From positions 1 through 57,450 of the forward strand of contig QCKF01000006.1 in assembly GCA_003215545.1 (NCBI GenBank): a DNA stretch of 57,450 bases. The letters are read 5' to 3'. This DNA comes from Prochlorococcus sp. AG-409-L14 (GTDB taxonomy: Bacteria > Cyanobacteriota > Cyanobacteriia > PCC-6307 > Cyanobiaceae). Below, in pieces: positions 56,474-57,450 of this stretch (the stretch's first letter is position 1; the number at the start of each line of letters is the position of its first letter). The translations under genes were made by a program, and so were the position numbers. The notes under the pieces are model-generated. The model did not search any database, was not told where the DNA came from, and saw nothing but the letters and a program-made list of their open reading frames with translations.

Positions 56474-57450
56474 TAGGTTTCACCTGGTTTTATTACACGT
56501 ACAGCACTTGCTCGCAATCTACCTGATTTTGTGATTGATGGAGTTTTGCGTGTTGTCGTTTTTGTTGTTGTTTTTGTTGTTGTTTTTGTTTTTGTTTTTG
56601 TTTTTGCTGAACTAGTTGTCTTGGTAGATTTCTTTGAGGTGCTAGCTTTTCTTCCTGATTTCTTACCTGCTGCTTTTGATGCAATTAAATCTATTGCCTC
56701 TTCAAGTGTTATATCGTCAGCACCTTTTCCTTCTGGGAGAGAAGCATTAACTTTCCCTTGCTTAACATATAAACCATAAGGACCATCGTAAAGCTGAATA
56801 ACTTCATCGCTATTTTTGGGTGTACCTAATGATTTTAATGCTGTTCTTCCACCTCTACCGCGCTTAGGCATCGCTAATAATTCCATAGCCCTTTCCAATT
56901 CAACTTTCAAGACCTCATCTTCTCCTTTAAGCGATCGATAATCCTTTTCTCCTTTCCCTTTGTTCCAAACAATATAAGGACCAAAACGTCCCAATCCAGC
57001 TTGAATTTTTCCACCGCTAGGATGTTCGCCAAGCAATCGAGGGAGTCTCAATAAACCCAATGCATCCTCAAGTTTTACATCTTCAGGATTAAGTCCCTTT
57101 GGTAAAGAAGCACGCTTAGGTTTGGGTGTTTCATCACTTACCTCACCTTTTTGCAAATATGGTCCATATTGACCAAATAATAAAAAGATCTGCTCCCCAG
57201 TATCAGGATCAACACCTATTGATTCTGGCCCTTCTGCTTTCTGCTTTAAGAAAAGCTCAGCTTTTTCAGAATCAAGTTCCGCTGGTGTTAACTCTTTAGG
57301 CAGATTTGCCTTAATTAATTCCTCCTCTCCTTCATCACTCAATCGTTTTGCTTCTAAATAAGCACCATATCGACCAATTCTTACTAAACAAGGCAAACCT
57401 TCTAGCTCAATAATTCTTGAAGAACCTGGATCGATATCTCCTTCTCTTTG
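56473..57450 (-). CDS. topA: DNA topoisomerase I, C-terminal part (continues past window)
   Basis: The frame is open to the window edge; the visible 325 codons are the carboxy end of TopA, with the catalytic part lying outside. Visible are repeated cyanobacterial C-terminal domains, each around 60 residues, with signature phrases LVRIGRYGAYLEAK, FGQYGPYLQKGE, LGRFGPYIVWNKGKG and DGPYGLYVKQGK. The tail is KKSGRKASTSKKSTKTTSSA followed by KT/T-rich repeats, then PSITKSGRLRASAVRVIKPG. Relaxes negatively supercoiled DNA. The encoded tail repeat is visible in DNA as runs of TTG and TTTTTG. It heads the operon with the lipoprotein gene. Confidence 0.93.
   Translation of the reverse strand, partial: QREGDIDPGSSRIIELEGLPCLVRIGRYGAYLEAKRLSDEGEEELIKANLPKELTPAELDSEKAELFLKQKAEGPESIGVDPDTGEQIFLLFGQYGPYLQKGEVSDETPKPKRASLPKGLNPEDVKLEDALGLLRLPRLLGEHPSGGKIQAGLGRFGPYIVWNKGKGEKDYRSLKGEDEVLKVELERAMELLAMPKRGRGGRTALKSLGTPKNSDEVIQLYDGPYGLYVKQGKVNASLPEGKGADDITLEEAIDLIASKAAGKKSGRKASTSKKSTKTTSSAKTKTKTKTTTKTTTKTTTRKTPSITKSGRLRASAVRVIKPGET
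56553..56606 (-). repeat. Low-complexity Lys/Thr microsatellite in topA tail
   Basis: On the plus strand the region is built from TTTTTG and TTGTTG units; on the coding strand it gives Lys-Thr and Thr-Thr-Lys steps (KTKTKTKTTTKTTTKTTT). Codon-multiple units mean length change would keep the frame. Confidence 0.8.

Overview
The window reads as a stretch of core chromosome from a low-light-adapted Prochlorococcus. The evidence is a pair of tandem pcb chlorophyll-binding antenna genes, an AT-rich and very compact layout with many convergent overlaps, a high-light-inducible protein, psaF-psaJ, petC-petA, and a 62-residue protein that I recognise as the hyper-conserved PSHCP of the Prochlorococcus/marine Synechococcus clade. 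The clade placement (multi-pcb LLII/III-like) is inferred from memory of family sequences. I see no insertion sequence, prophage, CRISPR array or integron.

Layout. 1-3050: two pcb antenna genes, each with its own terminator. 3240-7720: a plus-strand run of methyltransferase, YjbQ family, phhB, a CobW/COG0523 metal chaperone and the futB iron permease. 7780-11265: a minus-strand block of an UPF0104 flippase-like protein, larC and two unknown genes. 11330-18960: xthA, hemL, an SPFH/prohibitin protein, a YajQ family protein, a DprA-like Rossmann protein, a P-loop/DRTGG-like protein, an SDR enzyme and map. 19000-22000: a translation cluster of rplS, tRNA-Trp, PSHCP, tRNA-Asp and gltX. 21930-24270: a cation/proton antiporter, a DUF1643 protein and hli. 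24300-30450: tsaD divergent from psaF-psaJ, then gmk, rqcH, a small membrane protein, tatC and a DUF3067 protein.

30530-33700 is the likely operon petC-petA-lgt-cobM. 33740-38790: a RodZ-like HTH membrane protein, a Ppx/GppA phosphatase divergent from ubiA-ldcA, and ispD. 39030-42900: fabG, an unusual glycine-pentad repeat protein, a small membrane protein, a stand-alone groEL and an unknown. 42930-50620: a respiratory block in which ctaA-ctaB-ABC exporter (minus) diverges from ctaC-ctaD-ctaE (plus), followed by a cyAbrB regulator. 50680-57450: ribE, a DUF151 nuclease overlapping an aldo/keto reductase with two cysteine (Fe-S type) clusters, a Tat-like lipoprotein, and a minus-strand operon of topA (3' part), a lipoprotein, a DUF2232 membrane protein and a CobT homologue.

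How the genes fit together. Light capture (pcb, psaF/J, hli), photosynthetic electron flow (petC/petA, with tatC available to export the Rieske protein), respiration (cta genes), tetrapyrrole and quinone supply (hemL, gltX as source of Glu-tRNA, ctaA/B, cobM, ubiA) and metal handling (futB, CobW, larC) are all represented. I did not find a clearly new defence or mobile system. The more unusual items are PSHCP, the glycine-pentad protein, a minus-strand terminator in the ctaA leader, a perfect 28-bp hairpin between psaJ and gmk, structured gene-free stretches upstream of hemL and rplS, the sequence-matched 5' ends of the two pcb genes, and an isolated Tat-like solute-binding lipoprotein.
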